A stretch of DNA of 64,000 bases from Anopheles merus (taxonomy: Eukaryota; Arthropoda; Insecta; Diptera; Culicidae): the NCBI RefSeq assembly GCF_017562075.2, contig NC_054082.1, positions 46,459,832 through 46,523,831 of the forward strand, in the 5' to 3' direction. Below the pieces are notes generated by a model. The model was not told the origin of the DNA, did no database searches, and was given only the letters and a program-made list of their open reading frames with translations. The position numbers and the translations under genes are program-made. Positions 21,541 through 34,972 of the stretch are shown here, one piece after another (position 1 is the stretch's first letter; each line of letters starts with the position of its first letter).

Positions 21541-22480
21541 ATCAACACCGCCTACGAAGGGTAAATTACAACAACACAGCGCTCTAAATACTGATCTGGA
21601 ATCATTCAGTAAGTACGATAACGTATCAGCATACTAAGCGGCAGTGCAGCAACCCACCAGATGTGCTGGAATGCAGCGAATTCCGTGGGAGTGTATCTGT
21701 GCATGTGTTTGTATGTGTGTGTGTGCGTGTGGTGTCGCTGAGTAAAATGCGTTTGCAAATTCCAGTTCCAAAACTTCCTGTTTAGCTGCCTAGGTATAGC
21801 AAACGGTATTGTAGGTTGTACGCTCGTTGATTTTAGTGTAGAATATGGGGAAAATGTTGCCTTTTCTGCGGCCTACGGTCAGCGACTTTGATCCGAATGG
21901 AGAAGAAAACAAACGTGTGTGAACCAAAGCCGTGTGCATGGGTGTGTGTGTGCGTGTATTAATACGAGAGCGAGAGTCTTGAATGTGTCAGCACAGTGAT
22001 CGGCAAAGTGCAGCTCGCTGTTGTTTGGTGATTCTTTCTTCCGAAGCTCAGCTCTCAAGATGCGATGAGGTTAACAAATGGGTAAAGCGTTGGTGATATC
22101 ACTCTTGTGTGAGTTTTATTTTCTCCTCATGCCCATCGAAACGAAGGCTTGGTGTGCATTATAGACTTCGTGTCGATAAAGTTTGTCGACCACTGATCCG
22201 TAGTAAACTTGAGATGAAATCGAATAGTAGCAGTGTGCAATAGTGGGCGTGTGGTGAGTTGGGAGGATTTCGTGTATTGATAAATGTGTGTAAGTGTGTG
22301 TGTGTGTGGTTTGGGACACAAAAAACGGTGACGTTTTGCGTTCCCTTCATCGTCATCGCACCGTTTGCCGCGCGCACTCCCGATAGGTGGGATGTGGTTG
22401 GTATTTGCTATCGAAACGTCTGGATTTCACGGCTGGATGATGGTGTGCGCGGTCTGTTAATGCGACAGCACGATACACAA

Positions 22481-22506
22481 ACACACACACACACACACAC
22501 ACACAC
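22481..22506. repeat. (AC)n microsatellite
   Basis: A pure AC dinucleotide run of about 13 units. Confidence 0.95.
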
Positions 22507-23785
22507 GGACGCACGCGTCTATATCCGAACAGGATAACAGTGGCGGGAGAAGCAGCAGTACAGGATTCTTGAGCAGAAAGTGTGAGAGGGAGAGAACGAG
22601 TGAGTGATAGGGTGGAAGTGAGCAAGAGGCAGGGGCAGGGGTTGCGTTCCTGTGAGCTGAAACGTGAGAAGTAAGCAGGCGTTGAGATGTGTCTGTGACG
22701 ACGGGGCGTAGATCGCGAGACAGCGAAGCGACACACACAGTGTTACTGGCGAGGTGAACCAGAGCTGTTTGTGGTTTGTTTATTGTACCGTGTAGAAATA
22801 GAAGGTTGTTTGTTGTGTGTTTAGTTTTGTGTTGCGATTGTAATGCAAAAATCCTTGCTTTGAGATTAAAAAAAAAAGTACCAGTACAACTAGCTGTTTG
22901 CGATAGTGTTCCTCGTACAAACAGAAGCTTCCTTATCCTACTTAAGTCCTTTGTGGCAGGGTGTGCTGTGTGAAGAAAAAATATATCCTCCCAAGCACTT
23001 TGGAAAGATTTTCTTGTGCGGAAATTTACTCCACCGAAACCAAAAAAAGAAAAAAAAACTTTCACGGAATGTGTGCTGCAAAGACGAAACATTCCTAATC
23101 AAAAGTAACATGAGAAGTGTTGTGTGTGTATGTGTGCTTCGTTCGCCAGAAGAAGGTTCCCTCTTCTGGCACACCCTTTTCAATCTCCTGCACCGGGAGT
23201 GTCCTTCTCACGTTGGCGAAAAAAGGAACGCCCCAGCGTGTCAAACGGATGACCCCGACTCCCGTGCACAAGTGACAGTTCCTTTCCAGACAGAAGCAGC
23301 AGCTGGCAGTTCCATGTCGAACACAGAGCTATTCGCCACCAACAACTGGGGAGATCTGGAAAAGATGATTAACGTGCTTAAACGACATCTGCAAATTTGC
23401 TTAATTGGGCATTGCTACAATCATTCGTTTTGATGCGAGTGGGTGTGTGTATTTATGGGTGATTGTGTTTGGAATTGAATAGTGTAATTAATCGTATCTT
23501 ATCATCAAGTATCAAGCATATCTAATTCCATTCGTTAAGTAATGAGATCAATAATAAATAGTAAATGCGGAGCCACTGCATTACAAACACCACCAGCAAA
23601 TTATGCAAAGAAGAAAAACAGTTTGGTGTTGTATACTGCATGTGCATTGCGTGTGTGTCCGTGTGTGTTTGTTGTTGCCTTTCCGCAACGATGATGAAGA
23701 AATGGAAAACAGGGAAACATAAAGGTTCCTCTTTGTTTACGGCTGAGTTTATTATTAGTCGGTTTCGTTGGGCATGATGTGTAGG

Positions 23786-23786
23786 C

Positions 23787-23824
<38 letters not shown>
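23786..23824. repeat. (CAA)n microsatellite
   Basis: A pure CAA/AAC trinucleotide run of 13 units, not in a supported gene. Confidence 0.95.
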
Positions 23825-24762
23825 AATCCCTACAGACTAAAGGTTCAGTGCATTTCCTTGATTGGTGAGAGAGAGAGCGAAAGAGAGGCCCTGATACGTG
23901 GTGATTGGTGATAGTGCAGTACATCAGCGTAGGGCTAGGCAATTGAGTTGTGTTTAATGTGCAGAAATGCGCTTTAAAACTCATCGATTATTTACCTTTT
24001 TACCGCATTATGCATTAATTTTAATTAACAAACTCTGTGTGATTGATATTTGCTTTTCAATTTGCGTTCATTATCACATGTTTGTATACGTGAAGAATTG
24101 TTTGTTTGTGATAAGCATATATTTATTTTTTTCCAGAGAGTGATATAGAGTTAAGAGCACAACTGGCAATTACCCACCAGTCGTGTGTGGCTTGGCAAAT
24201 GTGGTTGTGTTTGTGATGATTCTAATGATCATGATGATGATGATGATGAATCATATGTGTACGCGGTGAGAAAGCAAAAGTGAATACTTACAGCTGCAAT
24301 GCGAATGGCAGGCGCCTCATAAATAGTTGGAAACACGAAAAACGGCCTCCGGCAGAAGAGAATTGCTGTCTCTCGTAAAATTGTGTCGAATTGTGTGAAA
24401 AAGGGAAGAAATTGCACATACGGGCTGCAACGTACATCTCGCAAACGTGTAATAGTGTGGTGTATGCCTCTCTTGCGTGAAGGTGCAAAATTGGTCACAC
24501 AAAATCAGTGGCCACGGTTTACATCTGTGGAAGGGTGTGTGTGTGTGTATGGTTTTTTAGCTCTGATGAAAAGTGGTGAAATATTGTGAGTACGATAAAT
24601 GGTTTAAAAATAAGCTGCTCTTCCCGTTCCGGTGACTGCAAAAATCCCGGCTCCCCCAGTTGTGCATTTCGGCAGCAGCATCGAGTTGCTGTGTGTAATT
24701 TCGTTCATCAATCTTCAAATAAACGACTTCATTTCACGGGCTGATCTTGTGCTGGTAGTAAG

Positions 24763-27700
24763 GTAAGTTGTTCGTCGTTTCAAGAATGCAAAGCTTTAAA
24801 TGGGATCGGTTCAAAAGCATCTATTATTAGAACACGGTAGAGAAAAGATGAAAATGGTGTTGAGAAAAAAGACACTTTCAAAATATTGTTTGCTCCTCAC
24901 AGCAACAAAATCCATCAAGAAGAAGCATTTACACTCGAATGCTTCCGCTACGAATGGAACCGACAGCAAAGGGTTACGTCCGTTTTAAAACATTCTTAGT
25001 AGAACCATTCACCTTCTCTTCGCAGTGTGGAATACTTCCACCGTTCTAGAACGCCATTCGCTTACTGTCTCTTCTTTACTTTTCCGACCAATTTGACCGG
25101 TCGTCACCGCTGATGGACTAGCCCGTTCGGAGACCTGATGCTTGGATGATATCCCAAAAATAACCTTAACAAAACAATGACCGGAAATCGATCTGCCGTT
25201 TGCTGGTCCTTGTTGCAGAAAATAAGAACGCTTTGCCTGTTGGCAAAGTTCAACCCAGCACTGGTGCACGGGGTGGCGCACACACTTGCTACCGGTGTGC
25301 TAATGACGCACCGGAAAAGACTTATTATTCATCCAAACACTTTGTCCCATCGTCGCTGGCACTGTCGAGATCGCGTACTGTCCGGAACTAGGAAACGACA
25401 GTGAAACCATTCCGCCAAGAAGTTTATTCATGCTCATTTTCGTTTCAAATGGTCCACGCAAATATTGTACCAAGTTGATATACGTCGAACATCGTTTCCC
25501 ATTGCCTCCAAGCATCCAAGCAACAGCCGGCAAAAGGGTCCAATCGATTGATTTCATCTGTTTAGGTGCTGCACAATATGCACTTATTTCAATCGCAAAT
25601 TTAATGGAAAAAGTGATTTCCAAAAATGGATGTTTGATCGTATTTAATGGTGCAAATTGATGTACAAATGAAACAGCGTGCGAACATATTGCGCTGGGGG
25701 AGCTATAATAAGTTCTTCAGGGAAAGATATTTATAGCTGCAGCTTACCAAGAAATGACAATGAGCGAGTGCTAGGTTTTTGTGTTTCCTGTTTTGCTGAT
25801 GCGACGCTAATACAGGCCCAGAAATTTAGGAAAATGGGTTAGAATTTAAAAGGATTCTATTTTGGGGGCAGAACATAAAGAACCGAACAGGATAAAGAAG
25901 CTAGACATTGTCAAATATGTAACAAAATTTTGAAAACTGGCGCACCAACAGTTATTCAGAACAGTTCATATTTTTGATAAAATAAAGCTTTTGTTTAAGC
26001 CATGTGTTGCCGATGCGCTTAATTTTGATTATTTGTTTTATTATGTAAGAAACATTTTTTTAATATTTTGTTTAAAATAACACTTGAAGACAAATTTGTT
26101 TTCTTATAAAAAAAAACAGATTTAAAGCAATCTTACGAACGAAATCTAATTTCATTAGCAAATAATTACCACGGCGCATTTAGATTCACTACAATTGATA
26201 TTAAAAATAATCTAGTCATTTTGACTGGTAACGCTTTTGCTTGTAAGTAAAATATGACAAGAGATGAGTTTTTTTTAAATTTAGCATGATTTCTTATATT
26301 CAAAATATATTAAACCAAAATTGAGCTCAGTTAAGTATGTTATTCAACGATCTCTAGCAATTTTCCCATAAACAACGCTTAAATGCTTTTAGTTATATTG
26401 CTAACAGAACCTGCAAAACCAAAACCAAAAAACGACCCAGAAAGTTAAAAAATATGCAAATTTTGAATGATCGCAACTACCTACATACTGTGATTATAAA
26501 ACAAACAAGCTACAAACAATCTACGTAATGATCGTGAGTATTGCTGCCTTCGCTTTAGCTGGTCGATGGATTTTGTGGCTTCTCTCGCTCTTTCCAGTTA
26601 GGACTAAATCAATTTGTTTGTGAGTAGCATAGGCATTCGTTTCAATTTGGCACTCGTTCAGATGAGTTATTATCAACCCCGGCCAAACATTCGTACCATC
26701 GTCATCATCAGCCCACGACATATGACCGTAAATGGTACGCCACGGTGACGGATTCGATGACTGGTATACTTTGGCCTGTGTTTTTTAGATCGGCGGTTGT
26801 CCGCATAATACGGGCACATATTTGTTGCTTCACTAGGGTTAGGATATAGGAAGCTAGCTCTAAACTAGTTTTGCTGCTGAATTTCCTGCCCACCTCAGCA
26901 ATCGGGGTCTACCGAGCGAAGCAGCAGACAGAGCCTCTATCCCAGTGATCCAGTTTCTCTGCCAAATAAACCGGATGGTGGCTGGTTAGAGGCCAAGTGG
27001 ATCTTCTTCGCTGTGTTGGAGGGTGCTGCTTTTGCTAAGGTGGGTGAACAAAGGGGCTACGATACGAGATTTGCATAAAATTATTGATACGGAATGTTAA
27101 CGCACTTGGATCGAACACCAAAGCATGGCACGGGGAAAGATAAGCGGTCTGTGGATGGAGCCAAACCATCCACTGAAAAGTTGCCATGTTGTCACGGCAT
27201 TTTCGGCCATCGTTATTGCCCTGCGCGAGTTCATTTTGTGGGCGATGGTTGGCTATTATTTTTGTCCCCGGCAAACCCAGCATGTTTATGCTGCCCGGTC
27301 CCTTATCGGATGGGGGTAGTGTGTCCATGTGTGTACGATACAGTGTATCTGTTTGGAGAGAGATATATTCTGCGATACCTACGGCTCTGGCCCATCGTGC
27401 CGAAGTGGAACAGCTTTTTGGTGCTGATTGGGAAATGATTACCGTTTTTTACGTTTGGCTTCGAATGTGTCCAAGCAAAGGAGCCCGAAAGTCGATGACA
27501 AAGCATACCCGACTTGCCAGAAATAGTCTACACGTTTCGAACTACAATCGTCCACTAAGAACTCCTTGGGCTCAATGGCGTGGGCTCAATAATTTCAGTT
27601 GTTGTTTTTTTTTTGGCTTGAAGAGGGGTGGTGAAAAGGTGAACTGTGGCGTGTCGTGGCCGCATCTAGTGAAACAAATGCTTTGAAGGCAATTTGTAAA

Positions 27701-30700
27701 TGGGGTGCGTGTTGAAAGCAATGATAATAATGGTCGTTTGGCAAATGGGCTAGTTTTGCTAGGTGTTTCTGTGCCGTTGCGGTATGGACGGGGTTAGTCC
27801 GTAAGAAGCAAAACAATGTTTTGTACTATCGTTGGTCTATTCGTGGAGGCTTTTTCATGACATCATAGTTTGCAGTGTGGCATTAAAGGGTGTTTACTAA
27901 GCAATGTATGAAGATGGTGTCCCTATCAGAGGGAATAGCGTATATCACTAAATATAAAATCTATGAACAATTTCTTTTTTCTTCTTTTTTAGAATTCTTT
28001 TTTATGTTTATTTAGATGATTAGAGTAATTTTGAAATAGAGTTGAAAATTGACAATTGGCTATGTAGTAATAATTTAACTGAACTTTTTCAAAGATGTCA
28101 ATTAAGAAAAAGCAATCTGTATCTTTTTAATATTCCTTTAGTTCAGTACAATTATTCAAAATTCAAAATTACAATTATTACTTTTAAAGACGAATATCAG
28201 TCTTCAACAACAGTTCGATTCTGATTTAGTTCAAGGAGTTGTTGTCTGTTTTTTTTCTTTTTGTATAGAATATTTGGATTTATTCGTGACTTATAGTTGC
28301 AGGAGAAAAGCAAAATGCTTTGCTCCTTTCGGTTTCAGCCATAATTCAAAAAAGCTCTCGCGTGTACGGCCAAATCGTTTGGGAGCAATTTTTCTCACGT
28401 GTGCGGGCGCATTTTTTCCCTCGCAATGCAGCGTAAATGCTGGCTACTCTACTTACTACGCAACTACCAATATACACACCTACACATCAACACATACTAG
28501 TATTGGCGCACACAAGCGTATCGTCCACCAAGGACACCACCATCGCATCGCATCCCCGTCAATCGTTATCCATGCCATGGCGAGCAGAGTCGGCCCGTGC
28601 CGTCGTCCACTTGGGCGCGCTAGTGTTGGTAAGTTAGTTGATGGGTACTCCTGTGCGAAAGGAGTAGTAGTAGTAGTAGAACAGTTCGCGTTACTTCCAT
28701 CGGAGATGAAAGCATGCGCAGTAGCGCGCGGCAGCTTACTTGCGAATCAGCAGCAGCTCCCAGACACGATTCTGACGAGTATGTTGTTATTCTCACTGAA
28801 TTGATCCTATCTCATCGTTTTGATGATAGGCGGGGGGAAGACGGAGGGAATGGAGTTCATTGATTGGGTGTTATAATTTTGGGCCAAAATCAATAATGTG
28901 CAACTCCTGATTAATTGTAACGTTGTTATAGCAAAGCGTAAAAAATAACATTAAACAATCGGGCAAATCCAAAGCAACTCACCTCCGTATTCTCATCGCT
29001 GGTGCATGGCTGCGATGCGGCACCTTCAATTCATGTGCCCCCCTCCTTACCATGACCCAGCAAGTGAACTCTGTCATCCTGGTGGCAGGGTAATGAACGG
29101 CGTTTCGCTTCTGTCGATGCACTTTCTCACACACATACACACACAGGCACGCCCTATTGCGTTCGTGTGTGCAGCGTTTAATTTCATTCGGTAGACCGGC
29201 TGGTCCCGGAAAACCTACGGCCGCCCGATGGCACCGGGGCAGAATGAAATGCTCGCTTCTAATGGGAGCACATGGCACCGGGAGTGATGAGCACGGGAGG
29301 GCAAACAGTGGAAAGTGTCAGGGTGTTTGCGGAGTTTCATACCATTCAGGATGCATCCCGGGGAAGCTAGCCAGAACTTGCGCATGTACGCAATTGCCCG
29401 GTCGATGTGTGTTGCGTACGGTTGATGCGTATTTGCAAAATTACGCACGGCAATACGGACGTCATGCGTATCCTTTTTTTTCGGTCGGTTGCTCAGTCCA
29501 GCTGCACTCGCGTATGGTGCATCCCACGAGCTTCCCCAAATGACCAGGCTGGCAATTGGGCAGCAGATGCAGGAGAAAGAGTTAGATACAGAGCGTGAGA
29601 GTGTGAGACAGAAAGTGATAGTAGCTGGTGATTGGGAAACGGTTTGAAGGGAACGTTCTGGAGCGTTTGCGTGACAGCCTGTATAATAGAATGGGAAACG
29701 AAAAATGGGAAAAAACAACCCGGGGAACCCAGTTGCGCAAATGCAGTGTTCTGTGCGTTGTTTTTTCTCCGTGAGAAGGATGAGTGTTCTTTTTATTATA
29801 TGCGCATGCAAATGATTGCAATTGTATATTTTCCCTTGACCGGTTTATGTGTGTGTGTGGTCGTGTGGGCTTTTTTTTGGGAGGGATGCTATTACTCGAT
29901 TCTATGCAGCTGTGAACCACCCCTCGATCGATTTGGAAAGGTGGCAGCATGTACGTGTGAACATATAATAATTTACGGGACAATTCATGCTTCATTGAAC
30001 TTCGGCCGATTGGTTGTGTCTGTGCATACCAAAAGATGTGTTGGATTAATTCAAGTGTGTTCGGGTTTTTGGCCTGTTTGTGGGAAACTGAAAAAGAAGA
30101 AATTTTCAAGTCCACTTACGTTACGTTTATTACCGCACGCTTCCTAATGAAAGGGCTTTTGCAAAATCGGTACGAAGCAAAAATACCTCAAAGATAATTT
30201 CATTATTTTTATTCCCCTCAAAAGCTGTAGTGCCCAATGTCTGAACACACGTTTTGAAGTGTTCATTTTTTTACGGATTTCGATTTAGCATCGATGAGGG
30301 GGATACGATGAGGGGTTAACGGTTACTCTTTTCCGATCTATTCTACGACTGTGGTTAAAGTGGAAATTGAAAGAATTTTTCTCACATCTTTGCCCGTTCT
30401 TCGTGTGAGCTGGCAAGGAAGGGCTCCTATTGAGTTGATTGGCCAGATACGGCCGACTGCTGTTATTTACATACAGCTTTTGCTTAGCGATGTGTCTTCT
30501 TAGTAGGTTAATGCAACGCTAGAATGGAGAGTTAAATCAACAGGAAATCGTTTATTTCACAGTTATTAAAATAAAACGTAATATTAACGACGAGCAGTGC
30601 TTGGATGATTGCTTTTCTACTATAGTTGATGGCTGATTTTGTTTTCATATTTTATTCCATTTTTTTTTCTTTTATTGTACAAGTGTATGGCTATTTTATT

Positions 30701-31942
30701 TATAGTTAAATTTTGTTTGAATTAAATAAAGAAGCTATACTATTTTTTTATTTTTTTTGATTGTAAAAGAGCCTAGTACAAGCGTTGTGGCAATGAATCA
30801 TGGAAATTCATCTGCCGGTAATCATATTTTATACTGCGCACTTGTCTGCTGTGCTACTTCTTTTATTGCACATCGTGTGTTCGCTTGAAGGTGAAAGAGC
30901 CGTCCCTGTTACACCACACAAAAGCAGACGTTACATCCGCGGGAATTCAGAAGAAACATCAAATGAAAAATGACTGTTCATTATGCTATAAAAATAAATC
31001 TATCGCAATGACGAGAAGCGTATTGGACCTCGCTGGAAATCGGCTCAAATGCGATGCATCTCACTCGCTTGTGATGTGATATGCAGCGTGATTTTCTTCG
31101 GCGTTGCTGTTGTTCTCGGTGGATGGAGAGCAACAACCCTTCTTTCACTTGATGTTATTCTGTTGAGGGGCATTTATGAATGTTCTTTTTCACTGCGAGC
31201 GGGCAGTCAGTAAGGAACAAAGATCCGGAAGTTAGGCTTCCTGAGGCAAGGATGACACAGAGCCTGTACAAGAAGGTTCTTTGTATGTGTGGTGGAGCAT
31301 TGAAACGGAAACGTTCACTCTTTCATTTTTGCTTCTTGTTATGAAAAATGAAATGATAGTGTACTTTCATTAGCGCTTGTTCTTTTAAGCACACGTATGG
31401 CTATTTGATTTGCAATCTTACGTTTATTCATTTAGTGTTTATCTTAAGAATTAATAAAGTTAGTAATTTGTAGTGTTTTTCATTCGATAAATACAATTAT
31501 AAATACCAATTTCCTCAACAAACCGTTAAATGTAATAAAGGTTCAATTTGAAAGTTTCGATAAAATGTACATATCATAATGCTGTACAACCATAGCGCAA
31601 AATTATCTCAATTAACTATGCGTGTTGAAACTAAAATATTTTATTTATTTATTTATTTACGCACGGTAATACGCACGCATATGTGTATTGCACTCTTGAG
31701 GTTGCGTCAAACTGAGTATATGATAGCTATCTTACACCTAATCCCTAACTTATTCTCCTAACATCTGCCTTGAACCGGTGTCACCAAAATTGAACATTAA
31801 TAAAATAATATCTTTAAATGCGATGTTTATTAAATTAAAAACAAATTAATTAGACCATGTATTGAATTGCCTTGTCAAAGTTAGTAACAGTTTGTTGTAT
31901 CTATATATGATAAGAATGCGGCCATTAGAAGAACAATTTTGA
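24763..31942. other. Gene desert, probably intronic
   Basis: AT-rich DNA without a supportable gene, RNA gene or complete mobile element. It holds simple repeats, for example TTTA units near 31640-31660. It also holds one unidentified minus-strand frame with a single internal stop (25009-25623), listed as a finding. It could be the long first intron of the gene coded at 45.6 kb. Confidence 0.4.
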
Positions 31943-31955
31943 CAATATGGATATA

Positions 31956-32827
31956 TATATATATATATCTCTCTCTCTCTCTCTCTTGTTGGCCTGCTCA
32001 CAAAAGAGCACGTCGATGTGACATGGACCGGTCAACAACAATTCTACAGGATGCTCGGTCCCTGGCTGCAGCCTCCCATTCATGTAGACACCCGATCTCC
32101 GACAGGTTTCACCTTTCGTTTCACCTGATCCAGCCATCGAGTTCGCTGTGCTCCCCTGCGCCTTATGCCGAACTGGGGATCGCTGTCGAACACCTTCTTG
32201 GTGAGGCATGAGTCCGGCATCCTCATGACAAGCCCTAGTCATCGTATCCAGCCTTTGCCACCGTCAGGATGCTTGGTTCACCGTATAGCCCAGCAAGCTC
32301 GTAGTTCATCCTACTCCTCCACGCTCCATGCTTGAACACACTGCCAAAGATGGTCCGGAGTATGCGTCGCTCAAACACGCCCAGAGCGTTTGCATCCTCC
32401 TGGTCCAGGACTCGTGTCCATAGAGAACCACCGGGCGAATCAATGTGCGATGTATCTCACACTTATTCTGGCTCAAAGTCTTCTGGATCTCCGACTGCTG
32501 AGCCCATAGTATACACGATTCCCCTGCACAATGCGTCTCCGGATTTCGTTTCTGATGTCGTTGTCCGAAGTAACGACCGTCCCGAGATAGCAAAACTCCT
32601 TTACTACCTCGAGATTGTCGCTGTCAACTAATACACTGCTCCCCAGATGGTCTGAGTCTCCGGAAAGCAGGTACTTCGTCCTCGTCGCATTGATTCTCAA
32701 TCCAATTATTGCTGCTTCGTGTTTGAGTCGGGTGTACGCCTCACACACCTTTGCTGTTGTTCTGCCTATGATATCGATGTCATCCGCGAAGCCAAGAAAT
32801 TGGAGAGACCGGTAGAGGATCGCGCTA
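31956..32827 (-). mobile_element. 5'-truncated, decayed non-LTR retrotransposon (reverse transcriptase remnant)
   Basis: On the minus strand the fragment encodes the catalytic RT palm segment LQFLGFADDIDIIGRT, then RINATRTKYLLSG, EFCYLGTVVT and IRRRIVQGNRVYYGL. In other frames it continues with LIRPVVLYGHESWT and SRMNYELAGLYGEP. Frame changes and stops show that it is dead. The 3' end runs into (GA)n(TA)n. A 13-bp direct repeat, caatatggatata at 31943-31955 and caatgtggatata at 32828-32840, brackets it with one mismatch and is the likely target duplication. The sequence resembles abundant mosquito RTE/I-type RTs; the exact clade is not decided here. It covers only the end of the RT and the region after it. 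Confidence 0.85.
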
Positions 32828-32840
32828 CAATGTGGATATA

Positions 32841-34802
32841 ACACATTTCATTTAGCGCACATTTGTTATATAAATGTCCTTTACAGAGGTTTTCAGGGGG
32901 TTTTCAGAATTTGGAGACACTTTTTGTACCCTTTCTTAAGGGAAAGGAACGCTATGTGACGGAACTGGACATACACATTGGACATTCTTATTGGATTCCG
33001 AAGAGTCCAATTCTATCTTGATCCAGTTCATTTCAAATCAGAAACATTGTTGCTCTTGCGTTCTACGATGCTGTTTAATTTTAAAGCTGCAAGATTATTT
33101 ATGAAATGTTTATAACTGTTAATAAACAACTAAACATGCATGTACAACCGTACAAAGCGTACGCAATTGAAAGAAGAAGTTTATTACAAAAGTTAAAAAA
33201 AAACGAAAAAATAGGTCTAAATCAGCGTTTAGTCAAAAAAAACTCAACGGAATATTTTCTAAGACGTACACTGTTTAGATCTGTGGCGTTAGCTGCATGA
33301 ATTGATCCCATCGGAACTATTTGGGCCGGTCGGCATTAGTGTTTACATGTTATCCCACAAAATCAAACCTTTGATTCTTGTCACACACTGTACTGCCGAT
33401 GCTGATGCATTTCATTCATAAATATGGCTACCAATATCCGATATGTAATAATTGTTTTACCTTCTACTTTCTTTTCTCTCTTCAGGTGCGTATTTTGTGG
33501 GTCATCAGTTCGAAAGCCACCGTAGGTGTGGTAGCGTAAGCCATCATTCCCCCACTGCTCGGTGGGAGATTTATTTTCTCCATCACGCTTGTAAGTACAC
33601 ATTTTGTTGCTGCCAATTAAGCGCACTTTATGGCACGCAAATAGGGGTTACCATCGGTAGCCCGGGCGGGCTAGGCACGTTTTGTGGGTGGCATTCATTT
33701 GGGGTCTGGCTGTGTGGCACGGTCTCGGCGTTTAAATATCGTTCGGAATTGCGTTCGGTTTTCCGAGGAAAATGTGTTTTCACTTCTTCGGCCGACCTTC
33801 GCTCGATTTTTATGTGCGTGTGGCATGGTGAAGTTTTTTTTACTTTCCTTAATTTTAGTGGTAATGGTGGTGGTGGTTTTACGCTGCCGCCACCGCGATC
33901 AGGTCCATGACGTCATGAAAGTTTACGAGTGAGACTCGATCGGAAACCGGCTGCTGATGATACCGGAGTTGCGTTTCCGAACCGTCATCACAAACCATCA
34001 ATGTGCGTCCGATCGCCAGGCATGCAAACACATCTGTTCGGTGGTGGTGTTAGTGGCAAGTGCTGGTATCTCTGCTCGTTGCTTCATTCGTCGGTCCAGA
34101 TGAACGAACAAAGTGCGGTTTTGCGAGTTCATCGCAAGAAAAATTTGAACAACGGAGAGCGCAAAAAGAAATCATCTGCTCTCGATCTTGAAACTTTTCT
34201 ATCGCGCTTTCTTTCTTTTTCGGCAGCCCAAAATGAACACGATCGAGGGCGATTTACGCACACATCTTTACCGCGCCGGCAGAGAAGGTTTCCCTTTTGC
34301 ATATGTGTTGTGGAGTCGTTCTGGAATGTTAATTCATTGCACCCTTTGTCCTCTGCTCCGCTGCTGGTGGTGCGTCTCTTGTTGCTGCTCCCTTTTCGTA
34401 GTCGCGCGCTCCACCTGCGCGGCGAAGCAGTGCGCTCGCGGAAACGCAAAAGAATGTGTGTCGCGCACACAATGTGGGGCCCGGCATACCGCGGAGTCAT
34501 CGATGACAGGCGTGTCTAGGGCCGTGTTACGATGGATGTTGGTAAAAAGATGGGTGGAAGAGGAGGGGACATATTGGACGAGATGAAAAAAAAAACAGCT
34601 CACCCATACCACCATCAGGCCAATCTCAAAGTCCTATATATGATCCGCTCGTTCGATCGAGGTCTTGTGGGAGAATACAATGCGCCGGATACCAACACAC
34701 ACGCGCACGAGGTTTTCAATTTCAATGATCAGCGTGCCTTCGACGCAAAATCTACTGACCTAAGCAAGACAAATGCAAGAGGCGTGTGATTTGATATTCG
34801 AT
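32841..34802. other. No gene seen; probably intronic
   Basis: AT-rich on the left, with a more GC-rich part around 33480-34530. A segment at about 33487-33592 is bounded by CTCTTCAG and GTAAGT and could be an untranslated exon, but its frames are short. Nothing else is supported. Confidence 0.35.
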
Positions 34803-34813
34803 AGAGAACTGTT

Positions 34814-34961
34814 GGGTTCAAGCCCCAAATAGACCGTGCCGCCATATGTAGGACTGACTATCCTGCTATGGGGGGAAATCAATAAGTCACTGAAAGTCAA
34901 CCCCACAAGTGTGTTGGCAGGCCTTGACCGGCATCGGTTGTTGAGCCAAAGAAGAAGAAGA
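34814..34961 (+). mobile_element. SINE200-like tRNA-derived SINE, 5'-truncated, 148 bp
   Basis: The copy begins at a Pol III B-box-like GGGTTCAAGCCCC (34814-34826). It contains GTGTTGGCAGGCCTTGACCG and ends in a GAA repeat, all as I recall for the Anopheles SINE200 family. It is flanked by an exact 11-bp target duplication, agagaactgtt, at 34803-34813 and 34962-34972. The A-box half is missing, so it is unlikely to be transcribed on its own. Confidence 0.8.
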
Positions 34962-34972
34962 AGAGAACTGTT

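Larger units (their letters stand above)
21541..24762 (+). other. Candidate long 5' untranslated exon(s) of a plus-strand gene
   Basis: This 3.2-kb stretch is GT-rich on the plus strand, carries many short open frames and differs in texture from the AT-rich DNA that follows. It begins opposite the Kdsr promoter and ends at a good donor, AAG|GTAAGT, with GT at 24763. The largest open frame ends in a 39-codon part starting at an ATG near 23313 and stopping at 23433; it matches no family I know and may be an upstream ORF. I infer that this could be the leader of the gene whose coding exon lies at 45.6 kb. The sequence alone does not prove that. Confidence 0.3.
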
